Assembly: GCF_000482485.1 (NCBI RefSeq)
Contig: NZ_KI519439.1
Location: 39,795 to 103,794, forward strand
Direction: 5' to 3'
Length of the DNA stretch: 64,000 nucleotides
Source of the DNA: Paucisalibacillus globulus DSM 18846
Lineage (GTDB): Bacteria; Bacillota; Bacilli; Bacillales; Amphibacillaceae
Part shown: positions 43,379-52,221 of the stretch, one piece after another
Position numbering within the stretch: position 1 is the first letter of the stretch
How the letters are laid out: every line of letters starts with the position of its first letter
Position numbers and translations under genes: made by a program
The notes under the pieces: generated by a model
The model's database searches: none
The model's input: only the letters and a program-made list of their open reading frames with translations
Told to the model about the DNA's origin: nothing

Positions 43379-44374
43379 ATGAGAAAAATGAAGATAGTGG
43401 GACTTGTTGGTATTTTATTAAGTATGGTCCTTGTCCTTGTGGCCTGTAGTGGTGAGGCTAAGAATATAGCTATTGGACCAGCTGGAAGTGCAACAAATAC
43501 AGTCTCTAAGCTTATTTTAGATGCTTATGGTATCGAAGAAGGAGATTATAATTCATTTGAAGAGGGATTTGGAGATGCAGCAAATGGGGTACAGGATGGA
43601 AATATTGATATCTCAATTGGTATTCTAGGTCTACCTGCTGGAAATATTACCAGCTTACAAGCATCTGCAGGTGATGTGAAGATGCTTAGCTTATCTAAAG
43701 AAGCGGTGGCTCATATCGAGGAAAGTAGTGCCTATAGAGAATTTACCATTCCAAAAGATGCTTATGATTTCCTGGAAGAGGATATTACAACCGTTACAGC
43801 CTACGCTATTTTAATGGGAAATACGGATACCATTAGCGAAGAATTGGGCTATCAATTAGCAAAAGTAATGATTGAAAATTCAAGTGAAATCAGTCATGCA
43901 CAAGGTGCTCAAATGACACTGGATAATGCATTAAATGGGTTAGAAGATTTACCAATACACCCAGGAGCAGCAAAATATTATCAAGAACAGGGATTAGAAT
44001 TTGATAACCCAATTGCTGAATTAAATGTTACCGATCAGGCTTCTGAATTAGTATTAGGAACAGGTAGCTCTGGTGGAACTTACTACCCACTTGGGGGAGA
44101 AATGGCAACGGTTTGGAATAACAATATTGATGGAATCAATGTAACTAATAGAGAAACAAGCGCATCATTGGAAAACTTAGCAGCAATTCGTGATGGGAAT
44201 ATGGACTTAGGAATGACTGTACATGGCCCAGCAATTGATGCTGTTAAAGGCCAAGGGGACTTTAATGAACCAATTTCCAATGTAGCATTCATTGGTCACA
44301 TCTACCCTGAAATTATTCAAATCGTAACACGTGAAGCTACAGGAATAGAAAGCTTTGAGGACTTAGTTAAATAA
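43379..44374 (+). CDS. Circularly permuted TAXI-family TRAP solute-binding lipoprotein
   Basis: A 331-residue extracytoplasmic binding lipoprotein (signal MRKMKIVG to LVAC, Cys23). The order of family motifs is reversed. Residues about 28-206 match the normal C-terminal half, from IAIGPAGSATN to PIHPGAAKYYQEQG. Residues about 224-331 match the normal N-terminal half, from LVLGTGSSGGTYYPLG through YPEIIQIVTREATGIESFEDL, and the protein ends exactly where the C-terminal half would normally begin. Total length is that of an ordinary TAXI protein, so nothing is lost. ATG 43379 is 7 bp after AAAAGGGG; a second ATG two codons upstream is less well spaced. It should feed the fused permease downstream; the ligand is probably an organic acid or amino acid (inferred). 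Confidence 0.85.
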   Translation: MRKMKIVGLVGILLSMVLVLVACSGEAKNIAIGPAGSATNTVSKLILDAYGIEEGDYNSFEEGFGDAANGVQDGNIDISIGILGLPAGNITSLQASAGDVKMLSLSKEAVAHIEESSAYREFTIPKDAYDFLEEDITTVTAYAILMGNTDTISEELGYQLAKVMIENSSEISHAQGAQMTLDNALNGLEDLPIHPGAAKYYQEQGLEFDNPIAELNVTDQASELVLGTGSSGGTYYPLGGEMATVWNNNIDGINVTNRETSASLENLAAIRDGNMDLGMTVHGPAIDAVKGQGDFNEPISNVAFIGHIYPEIIQIVTREATGIESFEDLVK

Positions 44375-44416
44375 ACTTGAATTGTAGTTAGAAATCAAAT
44401 GTTTCCTAATCAAAAG

Positions 44417-44452
44417 GAAAGGGATCTTTATTTAAATAGGTCCCTTTCTTTC
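44417..44452 (+). terminator. Hairpin between TRAP binding-protein and permease genes
   Basis: GAAAGGGA pairs with TCCCTTTC, followed by TTTCAAATTTT. The imperfect T run suggests partial termination that would make more binding protein than permease. Confidence 0.65.
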
Positions 44453-44479
44453 AAATTTTAACTGATGGGGTGTGGTTGG

Positions 44480-46462
44480 ATGAAAGAAAATGTCACTAAG
44501 AAGCCCATTCAAGGTGAACAGGTAGATGCAAAGGAAATCTTAGAAAAGTATGATAAGGAAAGTAACTTTCGATTAAAGCTAGGTAAATGGGCTTGGGTTG
44601 TTACATTTTTAGGTGTATCCCTTACAGTTTTCCATTTATATACAGCCTTCACAAGTGTACTGCCCTCACAACAGCAAGGTGCAATTCACTTAGGTACTGC
44701 ACTTGGAATTATCTTTTTATTATTTCCTGCTAAGAAAGGGTTACAGAAAAAGCAAAGGTCTGTCCCTTGGTATGATGTTGTTTTAGCGTTTGTGGCAATG
44801 TATGCGGGATATCATAAGATTATTTTTTATGATGACCTTACACTTGCAACAATAAATGGCTATTCGTTCGTGGATGTTATTGTAGCTATCATTGGTATTC
44901 TGTTATTGTTAGAAGCTACTCGTCGTACAGTTGGTGTACCTATTATTATCGTGGCTAGTATTATGATTTTATATGCCATCTTTGGGAACTTCATCCCGAC
45001 TAAGGTGCTTTCACATGCTGGCTTTGCTGTAAATGATATTTCCACTAATCTTTGGTTTCGTAGTAGTGGGGTATTTGGAACACCAATTCAAATTTCAGCA
45101 AAGTTTATATTCCTCTTCCTCTTCTTCGGGGTTATTCTTGTACACACTAGAATTGGACAATTCTTTAATGACCTTGCGTTAGCCCTAACTGGAAGATATA
45201 CCGGAGGAACTGCAAAAACTGCCGTTGTAGCTAGTGCATTGACAGGGATGGTCTCGGGAAGTTCTGTTGGAAATACAGTATCCTCTGGGTCGTTTACGAT
45301 TCCTATGATGAAAAAGTCCGGATTTAAGCCTGAATTTGCAGCTGCAACGGAAGCCTCAGCATCTACAGGGGGCCAAATTATGCCACCACTTATGGGGGCA
45401 GCAGCCTTTATCATGATGGAGTATCTACAAGTAGATTATTCAAATATTATGTTAGCAGCAGCAATACCAGCTGTTCTCTATTTTACAGGTATCTTTATAG
45501 GGACACATTTTGAAGCTAAAAAACTTAAAATACATGGTTTACCAAAATCAGAGCTTCCAAGTTTTATGAAGTTACTCATGAAAAATGGATTTATGCTAAT
45601 TCCTTTGTTTATCATTGTCGGAACAATACTTGCTGGTTTCACACCGCAACGTGCAGCGTTAATGGGAGTTGTTTCTGCACTCTTAATTAGTTTTATTCGT
45701 AAGGAAACACGAATGAATCTTAGACAATTTGTTGAGGTATTTGAACAAGGTGCTCGTGTTGCACTTCCAGTTATTGCTGCGTGTGCAACGGCAGGGATTA
45801 TTGCTGGTGTTGTAAGTATTACTGGCTTGGGTACTAAATTTGCAGCAGGAATTATCGCATTATCTGGTGGGATTTTACCTCTTGCTTTATTGTTCACCAT
45901 GATTGCGTGTATCATCCTAGGTATGGGATTACCAACAACAGCTAATTATGTTGTTACAGCAACAATAGCTGCGCCGGTTCTTATCAATGATTTTGGTGTT
46001 GCGCCAATTGCTGCCCATATGTTTGTTTTCTATTTCGGTATTGTGGCTGACATTACGCCACCTGTTTGCTTGGCAGCATATGCAGGTGCCGGGATAGCGA
46101 GGGCAAATCCGTTTAAATCGGGTGTCACTGCAGTTAAACTAGCAATTGCAGCCTTTATCATTCCATATATATTCATTTACAATCCGATTCTTGTATTAGT
46201 AGATGTAACCCCAGTGAAGTTAATTTTAGCAATTACTACTTCCTTATTAGGAATGATGGCGGTAAGTGCTGCGGTAATTGGATTTTTTGTCCGGAATTCA
46301 AAGGTTTGGGAACGTCTTATGTTATTTGTTGGTGGAATCTTAATGATTATCCCAGAATTAACTACAAGTATTATTGGAATTGTTATGATGGGTATTATTT
46401 GGTTCATTCAAAAGCAACGTAAGGATGATGGTGGAGAGTTGGAGTTAAGAGCAACTGTTTAA
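44480..46462 (+). CDS. TRAP transporter fused DctQ/DctM permease
   Basis: About 660 residues with many transmembrane segments, the fused small-plus-large TRAP permease found with TAXI binding proteins. The N-terminal part is a DctQ-like four-helix unit and the C-terminal part the DctM-like carrier, with SGSSVGNTVSSGSFTIPMMKKSGF and ASTGGQIMPPLMGAAAFIM and the scissor-type GMGLPTTANYVVTA. It drives sodium- or proton-coupled uptake. ATG 44480 has a GGGGTGTGG stretch upstream; an ATG at 44465 lies before it without a site. Confidence 0.92.
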   Translation: MKENVTKKPIQGEQVDAKEILEKYDKESNFRLKLGKWAWVVTFLGVSLTVFHLYTAFTSVLPSQQQGAIHLGTALGIIFLLFPAKKGLQKKQRSVPWYDVVLAFVAMYAGYHKIIFYDDLTLATINGYSFVDVIVAIIGILLLLEATRRTVGVPIIIVASIMILYAIFGNFIPTKVLSHAGFAVNDISTNLWFRSSGVFGTPIQISAKFIFLFLFFGVILVHTRIGQFFNDLALALTGRYTGGTAKTAVVASALTGMVSGSSVGNTVSSGSFTIPMMKKSGFKPEFAAATEASASTGGQIMPPLMGAAAFIMMEYLQVDYSNIMLAAAIPAVLYFTGIFIGTHFEAKKLKIHGLPKSELPSFMKLLMKNGFMLIPLFIIVGTILAGFTPQRAALMGVVSALLISFIRKETRMNLRQFVEVFEQGARVALPVIAACATAGIIAGVVSITGLGTKFAAGIIALSGGILPLALLFTMIACIILGMGLPTTANYVVTATIAAPVLINDFGVAPIAAHMFVFYFGIVADITPPVCLAAYAGAGIARANPFKSGVTAVKLAIAAFIIPYIFIYNPILVLVDVTPVKLILAITTSLLGMMAVSAAVIGFFVRNSKVWERLMLFVGGILMIIPELTTSIIGIVMMGIIWFIQKQRKDDGGELELRATV

Positions 46463-46467
46463 TACGG

Positions 46468-46504
46468 TAGGACGAGGAGATGATTGCTTCCTCGTCCTAT
46501 TTAT
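46468..46504 (+). terminator. Terminator of the TRAP operon
   Basis: TAGGACGAGGA pairs with TCCTCGTCCTA, then TTTAT. Confidence 0.85.
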
Positions 46505-46645
46505 CTGTTGAAGTAACAATTCCCAATGCAAAATTAATGAGTATGAAATCAATTAACTTCCGCATTTAAAATTTCCTCAGTCTTATGCTTCAAAAAGAAC
46601 TATTTTTTTGCAAGGGTATGTATAGAAAATAATAAAAAATATGAT

Positions 46646-46673
46646 GGAACGAAATACATCATTCCAATGTCTA
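46646..46673 (+). promoter_or_regulatory. Candidate ECF-type promoter of the sigma/anti-sigma operon
   Basis: GGAAC at 46646-46650 and TGTCTA at 46668-46673, spacer 17 bp, resemble extracytoplasmic-function promoters and suggest autoregulation. An 18-bp perfect palindrome AAAAGTTGGCCAACTTTT follows at 46691-46708, between this promoter and the sigma gene, and could be an operator. Confidence 0.5.
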
Positions 46674-46739
46674 ATTAACAGAAGTATTTAAAAAGTTGGC
46701 CAACTTTTATAGTAAAATGGAAGCGAGAGGAGGGAGCCC

Positions 46740-47273
46740 GTGTCAATATTTAAATCAGACAGTAAAAATATAAACGAGCAAACCTTTGAAAGATTAATTG
46801 TACAAGAACAGAAAAAATTATATCGAATTGCTTACGCTTATGTAAAAAACGAACAAACTGCCTTAGATATCGTGCAAGATACCGTTATTAAAGCGTATAA
46901 ATCTTTCCATAAATTAAAGGATATGAATCTTTTTTCTACCTGGATTACTAGAATCCTAATTAACACCTCTCTCGACTATTTGAAGCGATCGATTGATGTT
47001 ATCCCATTAGAAGTTGAGTGGTTTAATTCAGGTTTTAATGAGGAAAACCAATCTATTATGACCATGGATATAGCTTCCGTATTTGAGAAGTTAAGACCAA
47101 ACCAAAAGACTATACTTTTACTGCGTTTTTACTATGGATATTCAATTCCCGAGATTGCAGAAATAATTAATAAGCCGGAAGGAACGGTAAAATCCCAACT
47201 ACATAGGACACTTCAAGTCCTTAAGAAGAAGTTAGCGAATGGAGGAGATGTGTATGGAGAAGCTTCGACATGA
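46740..47273 (+). CDS. ECF-type RNA polymerase sigma factor
   Basis: A 177-residue sigma-70 family ECF factor: region 2 (KLYRIAYAYVKNEQTALDIVQDTVIKAYKSF, FSTWITRILINTSLDYLKR) and region 4 (LRPNQKTILLLRFYYGYSIPEIAEIINKPEGTVKSQLHR). The start is GTG after GAGGAGGGA. The cognate anti-sigma gene overlaps its 3' end by 20 bp, so the two are coupled. Typically answers an envelope stress; signal not visible. Confidence 0.92.
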   Translation: MSIFKSDSKNINEQTFERLIVQEQKKLYRIAYAYVKNEQTALDIVQDTVIKAYKSFHKLKDMNLFSTWITRILINTSLDYLKRSIDVIPLEVEWFNSGFNEENQSIMTMDIASVFEKLRPNQKTILLLRFYYGYSIPEIAEIINKPEGTVKSQLHRTLQVLKKKLANGGDVYGEAST

Positions 47274-48585
47274 GATTAGTAGAATGGTAGATGACGTTCC
47301 TGTTCCTAATCAGAAGCTTGATGATACGGTGCAAACTGCGCTGATTAAAGCAAAGAAACAGGAAAAACGTTCTTTCTTTAAAAAGCAAAATTTGATAGCT
47401 ACTATTGCATCGGTATTTGTAGTGGCATTCGGAATATTGTTGCTAAATACGGATCAGGAAACTGCAAGTGGAGATATTGGCAATACTAGTATTTTATACC
47501 AGCAAGGTGATGTCGGTTTACAAAGAATGGTGACAGAAGGCAACACCCAGGAAATTGGTATGGAAGTCGAAAATCAAGGGTATAAAGTGATTCTAGAAGA
47601 GGGGTATATAGATAATCATCAGATGGCTATTTCCGTTAGAATGGAAACAGAAGATACGATAGAACCCCTACCTGAACTAACGGAATTTACTTATGAATTT
47701 TTTGTGGATGGGAAACCTCAAGGGAAAGGGATAATTTTCTATCATACGAAAGAATTAATAACAAATGGAGATACGATTACCTTTGGTTATCCCGAAAAAA
47801 TTGAGCCGGATTCAGAATTAGCACTTCAAATAACAGAAATAAATGGAGTGGAAGGGGACTGGGGATTTTCATTAAATTTAGATAAGCAAACAGAATTTAT
47901 CGTGTTAAAGGACATACCCAGTAAAGAAGATGACTTAGGTAATTCGTTTGTTGTGAGATATGTTGAAATGACCCCGACTACATTAAAAATAAATGCTAAT
48001 ACCGATGTGTTGGTAGATTATACTGTGAACGGCTCCAAGGATTTTTCCTTTGAAGTAATAGGAATCAGTAAAGATGGTGAAATGTTTCTATCAGATTCCA
48101 TTAGTATTTCAAGTTATTTAGATCCAGAAGTCAATACTACTAGACTCGAAAGATATTATGATGTAATTGAAGTTCCAAGAGGAGTAAACGTGTATTCTTA
48201 TAAGATAATTCCATATATCGTGACACACCAAGGTGTAGAGGTCAAACATGAGCATGGGGAAGGTTTTAAAGCAAATGAACACACTACACCATTCAAGGAA
48301 GGAGAAATAATTGGATCCAATTCGGAGTTTAAGGTCGAAAATATTAAGCAAGAAAAAGATGCTACAATCGTAACCTATGAAACGAATACTTTGATACCAA
48401 GTTTCCCTACAATAATTAATCGGGAAAAAGACGAATATATTAATGTGGTTTCCTTCAAAAATAATGGAGACAAGGTAGAGGTTACGTATCCTAAAGTAGA
48501 GGTAGATAAGAAAACAAAATTCCTATTGTATGAGGCAAGTTACCAAGTATTTCCGGAGTTGGAAACACAAATAGATTTAAAATGA
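47254..48585 (+). CDS. DUF4179-type membrane anti-sigma factor
   Basis: About 443 residues: a short cytoplasmic N terminus (MEKLRHEISRMVDDVPVPNQKLD), one transmembrane helix (IATIASVFVVAFGILLL, about 45-61) and a large external domain of beta type. The layout matches DUF4179 anti-sigma regulators that hold their ECF factor at the membrane. ATG 47254 follows GGAGGAGATG, inside the sigma gene. A strong terminator follows. Confidence 0.82.
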   Translation: MEKLRHEISRMVDDVPVPNQKLDDTVQTALIKAKKQEKRSFFKKQNLIATIASVFVVAFGILLLNTDQETASGDIGNTSILYQQGDVGLQRMVTEGNTQEIGMEVENQGYKVILEEGYIDNHQMAISVRMETEDTIEPLPELTEFTYEFFVDGKPQGKGIIFYHTKELITNGDTITFGYPEKIEPDSELALQITEINGVEGDWGFSLNLDKQTEFIVLKDIPSKEDDLGNSFVVRYVEMTPTTLKINANTDVLVDYTVNGSKDFSFEVIGISKDGEMFLSDSISISSYLDPEVNTTRLERYYDVIEVPRGVNVYSYKIIPYIVTHQGVEVKHEHGEGFKANEHTTPFKEGEIIGSNSEFKVENIKQEKDATIVTYETNTLIPSFPTIINREKDEYINVVSFKNNGDKVEVTYPKVEVDKKTKFLLYEASYQVFPELETQIDLK

Positions 48586-48586
48586 T

Positions 48587-48630
48587 AAATGAGAGGATGT
48601 GGATGCAATGTTGTCCGCATCCTCTCATTT
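48587..48630 (+). terminator. Terminator of the sigma/anti-sigma operon
   Basis: AAATGAGAGGATG pairs with CATCCTCTCATTT (13 bp). Confidence 0.88.
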
Positions 48631-48635
48631 GGTAG

Positions 48636-48720
48636 TTAGGAAAGTATAAAAAACTTTCCGCCGACATAAGAAAAACTAACACATTCGCTTGGGACTTAGC
48701 GAATGCGAGTTTTTCTAAAA
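48636..48720. repeat. Dispersed hairpin repeat, copy A2
   Basis: Same flanks as A1 at 2110 (TTAGGAAAGTATAAAAAAC, TTTCCGCCGACATAAG) and the same outer stem AGAAAAACT/AGTTTTTCT. The inner stem is CATTCGCT/AGCGAATG, where A1 has CATTCCCT-type text paired by AGGGAATG-type text, so changed bases are compensated. It abuts repeat B1. Confidence 0.8.
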
Positions 48721-48721
48721 A

Positions 48722-48920
48722 GATAAGAAAGTATAAAGTTTTGGCTTTGTTAAGTTCTTGTGCAGGAACAGCCACGTCCAGCTCCAGCGCCCAGGGACTA
48801 GCGAGACTTCCCTCGCCTCCGTACGATAAGTCAACATCGACTCCCTACGGTCGTCGTGTTTCCTTTATCTCCTACGGCTCAGTCCAGTCCGTAGTCCCTA
48901 AACGGGCGCTTGCGCTTTTG
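48722..48920. repeat. About 200-bp dispersed repeat, copy B1
   Basis: Nearly identical, in inverted orientation, to 53245-53442. It starts AAGAAAGTATAAA and ends GGGCGCTTGCGC, is GC-richer than its surroundings and self-complementary in parts (ACTCCCTACGG and similar). It reads open in one frame into the following MFS gene, but that is chance. The stretch from here to the MFS start at 49107 holds no other feature I can support. Confidence 0.85.
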
Positions 48921-49106
48921 GTCTTTCTAATAAATAGGGTAACACAACCGATTCGACAAAATAAGATTATTTCCGAGGAAATATCCCTTTCCAAAATTTT
49001 TAATGCATCAATGAAATGTACCAAGACCACTAAAACTAAACCTTTTCACTACCTTCCTTCAATATGCTATAGTAATGACAGTAACCATTCGGAAGGGGAA
49101 ACAACT

Positions 49107-50306
49107 TTGGGGCTAGAACAACAAGAAATAAAAGAAAATCAACTATATAAATTTTTATTAATTACAGGAATTATTTTAGTAGCATTTAACCTTCGACCGG
49201 CGATTACTTCAGTAGGTCCATTAATGAGCACAATCCGAGATGATGTTGGGTTGTCAAACTGGAGTGTAGGGTTATTAACGAGTTTACCGTTAATAGCGTT
49301 TGCGATTATGTCCCCTTTTGCTGCAAGACTTGGTAATCTATATTCTAATGAACGGATTATATTATGGGGACTTATACTGCTTTTAATCGGAATTTCTATA
49401 CGGTCCATATCGGTGATGTTCTTATTATTTATCGGCACTTTATTGGTTGGTGTTGGTATTGCTATTTGTAATGTGCTTTTACCTGGAGTAATCAAAGATA
49501 AATTTCCATTAAAAGTTGGTTTAATGACAAGTGTTTATTCCACAGCAATGAATATATTTGCTGCTTCAGCGTCTGGTGTTAGTTTTCCATTAGCTAGTGG
49601 ATTAAACTTAGGTTGGCAAGTTGCATTACTAATATGGGGAATTCCGGTAGTTCTTGGAATTGCAATATGGGTTTATGTTACTTATAAAGGTAGGTCAACT
49701 ACGCAAGAAAATCAATTACTAACAGAAAATGATACAAATCTTTGGCGTTCGCCTTTAGCTTGGCAAATTGCTTTGTATATGGGATTCCAATCCTTTTTAT
49801 TTTATGTAACGATTTCTTGGTTGCCAGAGATTTTGCACTCTTCGGGAATGAGCATGGAAACAGCAGGGTGGATGCTTTCCTTTACGCAATTTATTGGATT
49901 ACCCGCTAGTTTTATTGTTCCAGTATTAGCTGGAAAGTTTGCCTCACAACGTGTACTTGTCGTGACATTAGGAGTTTTATCTGTTTCGGGATTTAGTGGG
50001 TTATTACTTGCTTCTTCCTATGTAACCACAGTAATCAGTATTGTTTTAATTGGACTTGCGTTAAGTGGAACTTTCCCTTTAGCTTTAACCTTCCTGGGAC
50101 TTCGCGCAAGAAATGCCAAACAAGCTGCAGCATTATCAGGTATGGCACAGGCATTAGGATATTTACTTGCTGCAATTGGGCCAATGTTTATCGGGTATTT
50201 ATTTGATTTAACACATTCATGGACATTACCAATTATCACATTAATTAGTGTAGCTATTTTAGTAGTCCTATTCGGACTTGGTGCAGGAAGAAATAAATAC
50301 GTATAA
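49107..50306 (+). CDS. CynX/NimT-family MFS transporter
   Basis: A 399-residue major facilitator with 12 predicted helices. The opening FNLRPAITSVGPLMSTIRDDVGLS is the signature of the CynX/NimT (cyanate/2-nitroimidazole) subfamily. True substrate unknown. The start is TTG 49107, 8 bp after GGAAGGGG; the frame extends upstream through repeat B1, but that part is not protein-like. pcp follows after 16 bp and is probably co-transcribed. Confidence 0.85.
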   Translation: MGLEQQEIKENQLYKFLLITGIILVAFNLRPAITSVGPLMSTIRDDVGLSNWSVGLLTSLPLIAFAIMSPFAARLGNLYSNERIILWGLILLLIGISIRSISVMFLLFIGTLLVGVGIAICNVLLPGVIKDKFPLKVGLMTSVYSTAMNIFAASASGVSFPLASGLNLGWQVALLIWGIPVVLGIAIWVYVTYKGRSTTQENQLLTENDTNLWRSPLAWQIALYMGFQSFLFYVTISWLPEILHSSGMSMETAGWMLSFTQFIGLPASFIVPVLAGKFASQRVLVVTLGVLSVSGFSGLLLASSYVTTVISIVLIGLALSGTFPLALTFLGLRARNAKQAAALSGMAQALGYLLAAIGPMFIGYLFDLTHSWTLPIITLISVAILVVLFGLGAGRNKYV

Positions 50307-50322
50307 CTAGGAGAGATATGAA

Positions 50323-50919
50323 ATGAAAAAGTTATTACTTACAGGATTTGAACCATTCTTAGAATTCCCAATAAATCCTACAACAGAAATTGCGAATAAT
50401 TTAAATGGGCAACTAATTGGAGACTATGAAATTATCGGTGAGGTGTTATCGGTGGATTTCGCAAAGTCCGGAAAACAACTTATTCATTTAATTGAAAAGT
50501 ATAATCCAGACGCAGTAGTTTCCCTAGGTCTTGCTGGTGGAAGAAATTGCATTACGCCAGAAAGGATTGCGATTAATTGTAATGACGGTCCTGTGGATAA
50601 TAATGGACATAAACCGAATGGAGAAAGAATTTTTGAAGATGGACCAGATGCTTATTTCTCAAAACTTCCAATCTATGAGATTACCAGTAAATTAGAAGAG
50701 GCAGGTTTTCCAGCTAAGATTTCTAATACTGCAGGAGCATACTTGTGTAATAATGTTATGTATCATGGACTTCATTATTTTAAAGGGAAAGGCATGGATC
50801 GGCCCTCTGGATTTATTCATATTCCAGCATCCCACGCATTGGCCGTGAAGAAAAATATGCCTAGTTGGTCACAGCAAGATTTAACCGAGGCTATTAGACT
50901 AGCATTAACTTGTATATAG
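50323..50919 (+). CDS. pcp: Pyroglutamyl-peptidase I
   Basis: A 198-residue cytoplasmic cysteine peptidase that removes N-terminal pyroglutamate. Catalytic triad: Glu80 (ITPERIAIN), Cys142 (GAYLCNN) and His166 (FIHIPASH). The N-terminal LLTGFEPF is the family signature. ATAGGAGAG precedes the start. In an apparent operon with the upstream CynX-type transporter. Confidence 0.95.
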   Translation: MKKLLLTGFEPFLEFPINPTTEIANNLNGQLIGDYEIIGEVLSVDFAKSGKQLIHLIEKYNPDAVVSLGLAGGRNCITPERIAINCNDGPVDNNGHKPNGERIFEDGPDAYFSKLPIYEITSKLEEAGFPAKISNTAGAYLCNNVMYHGLHYFKGKGMDRPSGFIHIPASHALAVKKNMPSWSQQDLTEAIRLALTCI

Positions 50920-51012
50920 GGAATAAAACAGATAAAAATATTCCGCTCTCCTCATTGCTTTCACCAACCAAATATATTAAAATTACTTAGTTGATGAAAA
51001 CCAGAATGCGAG

Positions 51013-52209
51013 ATGATGAGGATGCCAAGGTATATTTGGCTTTTAGCAATTGCTACGACCATTAGTGTAACTGGTGGTTCTTTTTTATGGCCACTTAATA
51101 CGATATACATGCATAATGAATTAGGAAAAAGCTTAGCATTTGCAGGCTTTATATTAGCGTTTAACCAAGGTGCCAATATTGTTGGTAATTTAGTTGGTGG
51201 TATATTATTTGATAAGTTTAGTGCGTATAAAACGATATTATTAGGAAGCACTCTTTCTACCGGAGCTGCTATTAGTCTTTCCTTTAATCATGACATAGTT
51301 GCCTATTCTATTTGTCTACTTATTATTGGGCTTGGTTCAGGGATTACATGGCCAGTTATGTTCGCCATGGCAGGTTCCGTTTGGCCAGAAGGTGGTAGAC
51401 GGGCCTTTAATGCTATGTATGTAGCCCAGAACTTTGGTGTTGCACTAGGTGCGACGATAGGCGGATATGTAGCAAGCATCTCATTTGATTTAATCTTTAT
51501 AGCTAATGCATCATTACTGTTCGTCTTTACTCTTATTGTTATCTTTGCATTTCGTGGTATGGATGAAGAGAAGAATCGACATATGCATACCACTGTCTTG
51601 GAACAAAGAGGAAAAATTAAAGATAAATCCGCGTTTACTGCTTTACTAATCTTATGCGGTGGATTTTTTGTTACCTGGTTTGCCTATAGTCAGTGGCAAT
51701 CAACCATTGCGTCCTATACACAGGATATTGGTGTGCCGCTCGAGCAATATAGTGCACTTTGGGCAATTAATGGATTTTTAATTGTACTTGCTCAACCATT
51801 ATTAAAGCTCTTTACAGATAGGGTTACTTCACCGAAAAAGCATATTTATATTGGTGCAGCGATATTTTTATTCTCTTTTGTCATTGCCATGTATGCAGAG
51901 CAATTTACGATGTTTGCAACAGCAATGGTTATACTTACCATTGCAGAAATGCTAATTTGGCCAGCAATTCCAACTTTGGCAAATGAATTAGCCCCACAGG
52001 GGAGAGCAGGTTTTTACCAAGGCTTTGTGAATAGTATTGCAGCTTCAGGAAGAATGTTAGGACCGTTCTTAGGTGGATTGGTAGTTGATATATTTAATAT
52101 TGAAGTATTGTTCTATGGCTTACTCGTAATCTTATTTATTCCATTCCTTACAACAAAGCTTTATGATAAAGGTATACAATCAGAGCAGATTTCTGAAAAA
52201 CAAGCATAA
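51013..52209 (+). CDS. MFS transporter
   Basis: A 398-residue major facilitator with 12 predicted helices and the loop motif GGILFDKFSAYKTILLG between helices 2 and 3. Sugar-phosphate/multidrug type cannot be decided. Several ATG codons (51013, 51016, 51022) crowd the start and none has a clear ribosome site. It is closely followed by a HAD phosphatase gene. Confidence 0.85.
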   Translation: MMRMPRYIWLLAIATTISVTGGSFLWPLNTIYMHNELGKSLAFAGFILAFNQGANIVGNLVGGILFDKFSAYKTILLGSTLSTGAAISLSFNHDIVAYSICLLIIGLGSGITWPVMFAMAGSVWPEGGRRAFNAMYVAQNFGVALGATIGGYVASISFDLIFIANASLLFVFTLIVIFAFRGMDEEKNRHMHTTVLEQRGKIKDKSAFTALLILCGGFFVTWFAYSQWQSTIASYTQDIGVPLEQYSALWAINGFLIVLAQPLLKLFTDRVTSPKKHIYIGAAIFLFSFVIAMYAEQFTMFATAMVILTIAEMLIWPAIPTLANELAPQGRAGFYQGFVNSIAASGRMLGPFLGGLVVDIFNIEVLFYGLLVILFIPFLTTKLYDKGIQSEQISEKQA

Positions 52210-52221
52210 AGGAGTTTTTTG

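Noticed and set aside
43373-44374. The TRAP binding-protein gene as a fusion of two truncated pseudogenes
   Set aside because: The frame is intact from a single signal peptide to the stop, total length equals one normal protein, and promoter, cre site and permease are all in place, so a functional permuted protein is the simpler reading; misassembly is still possible.
48741-49106. In-frame N-terminal extension of the CynX-type transporter
   Set aside because: It is the translation of repeat B1 plus spacer and has no homologous look; the TTG at 49107 has a proper ribosome site and starts a normal family N terminus.
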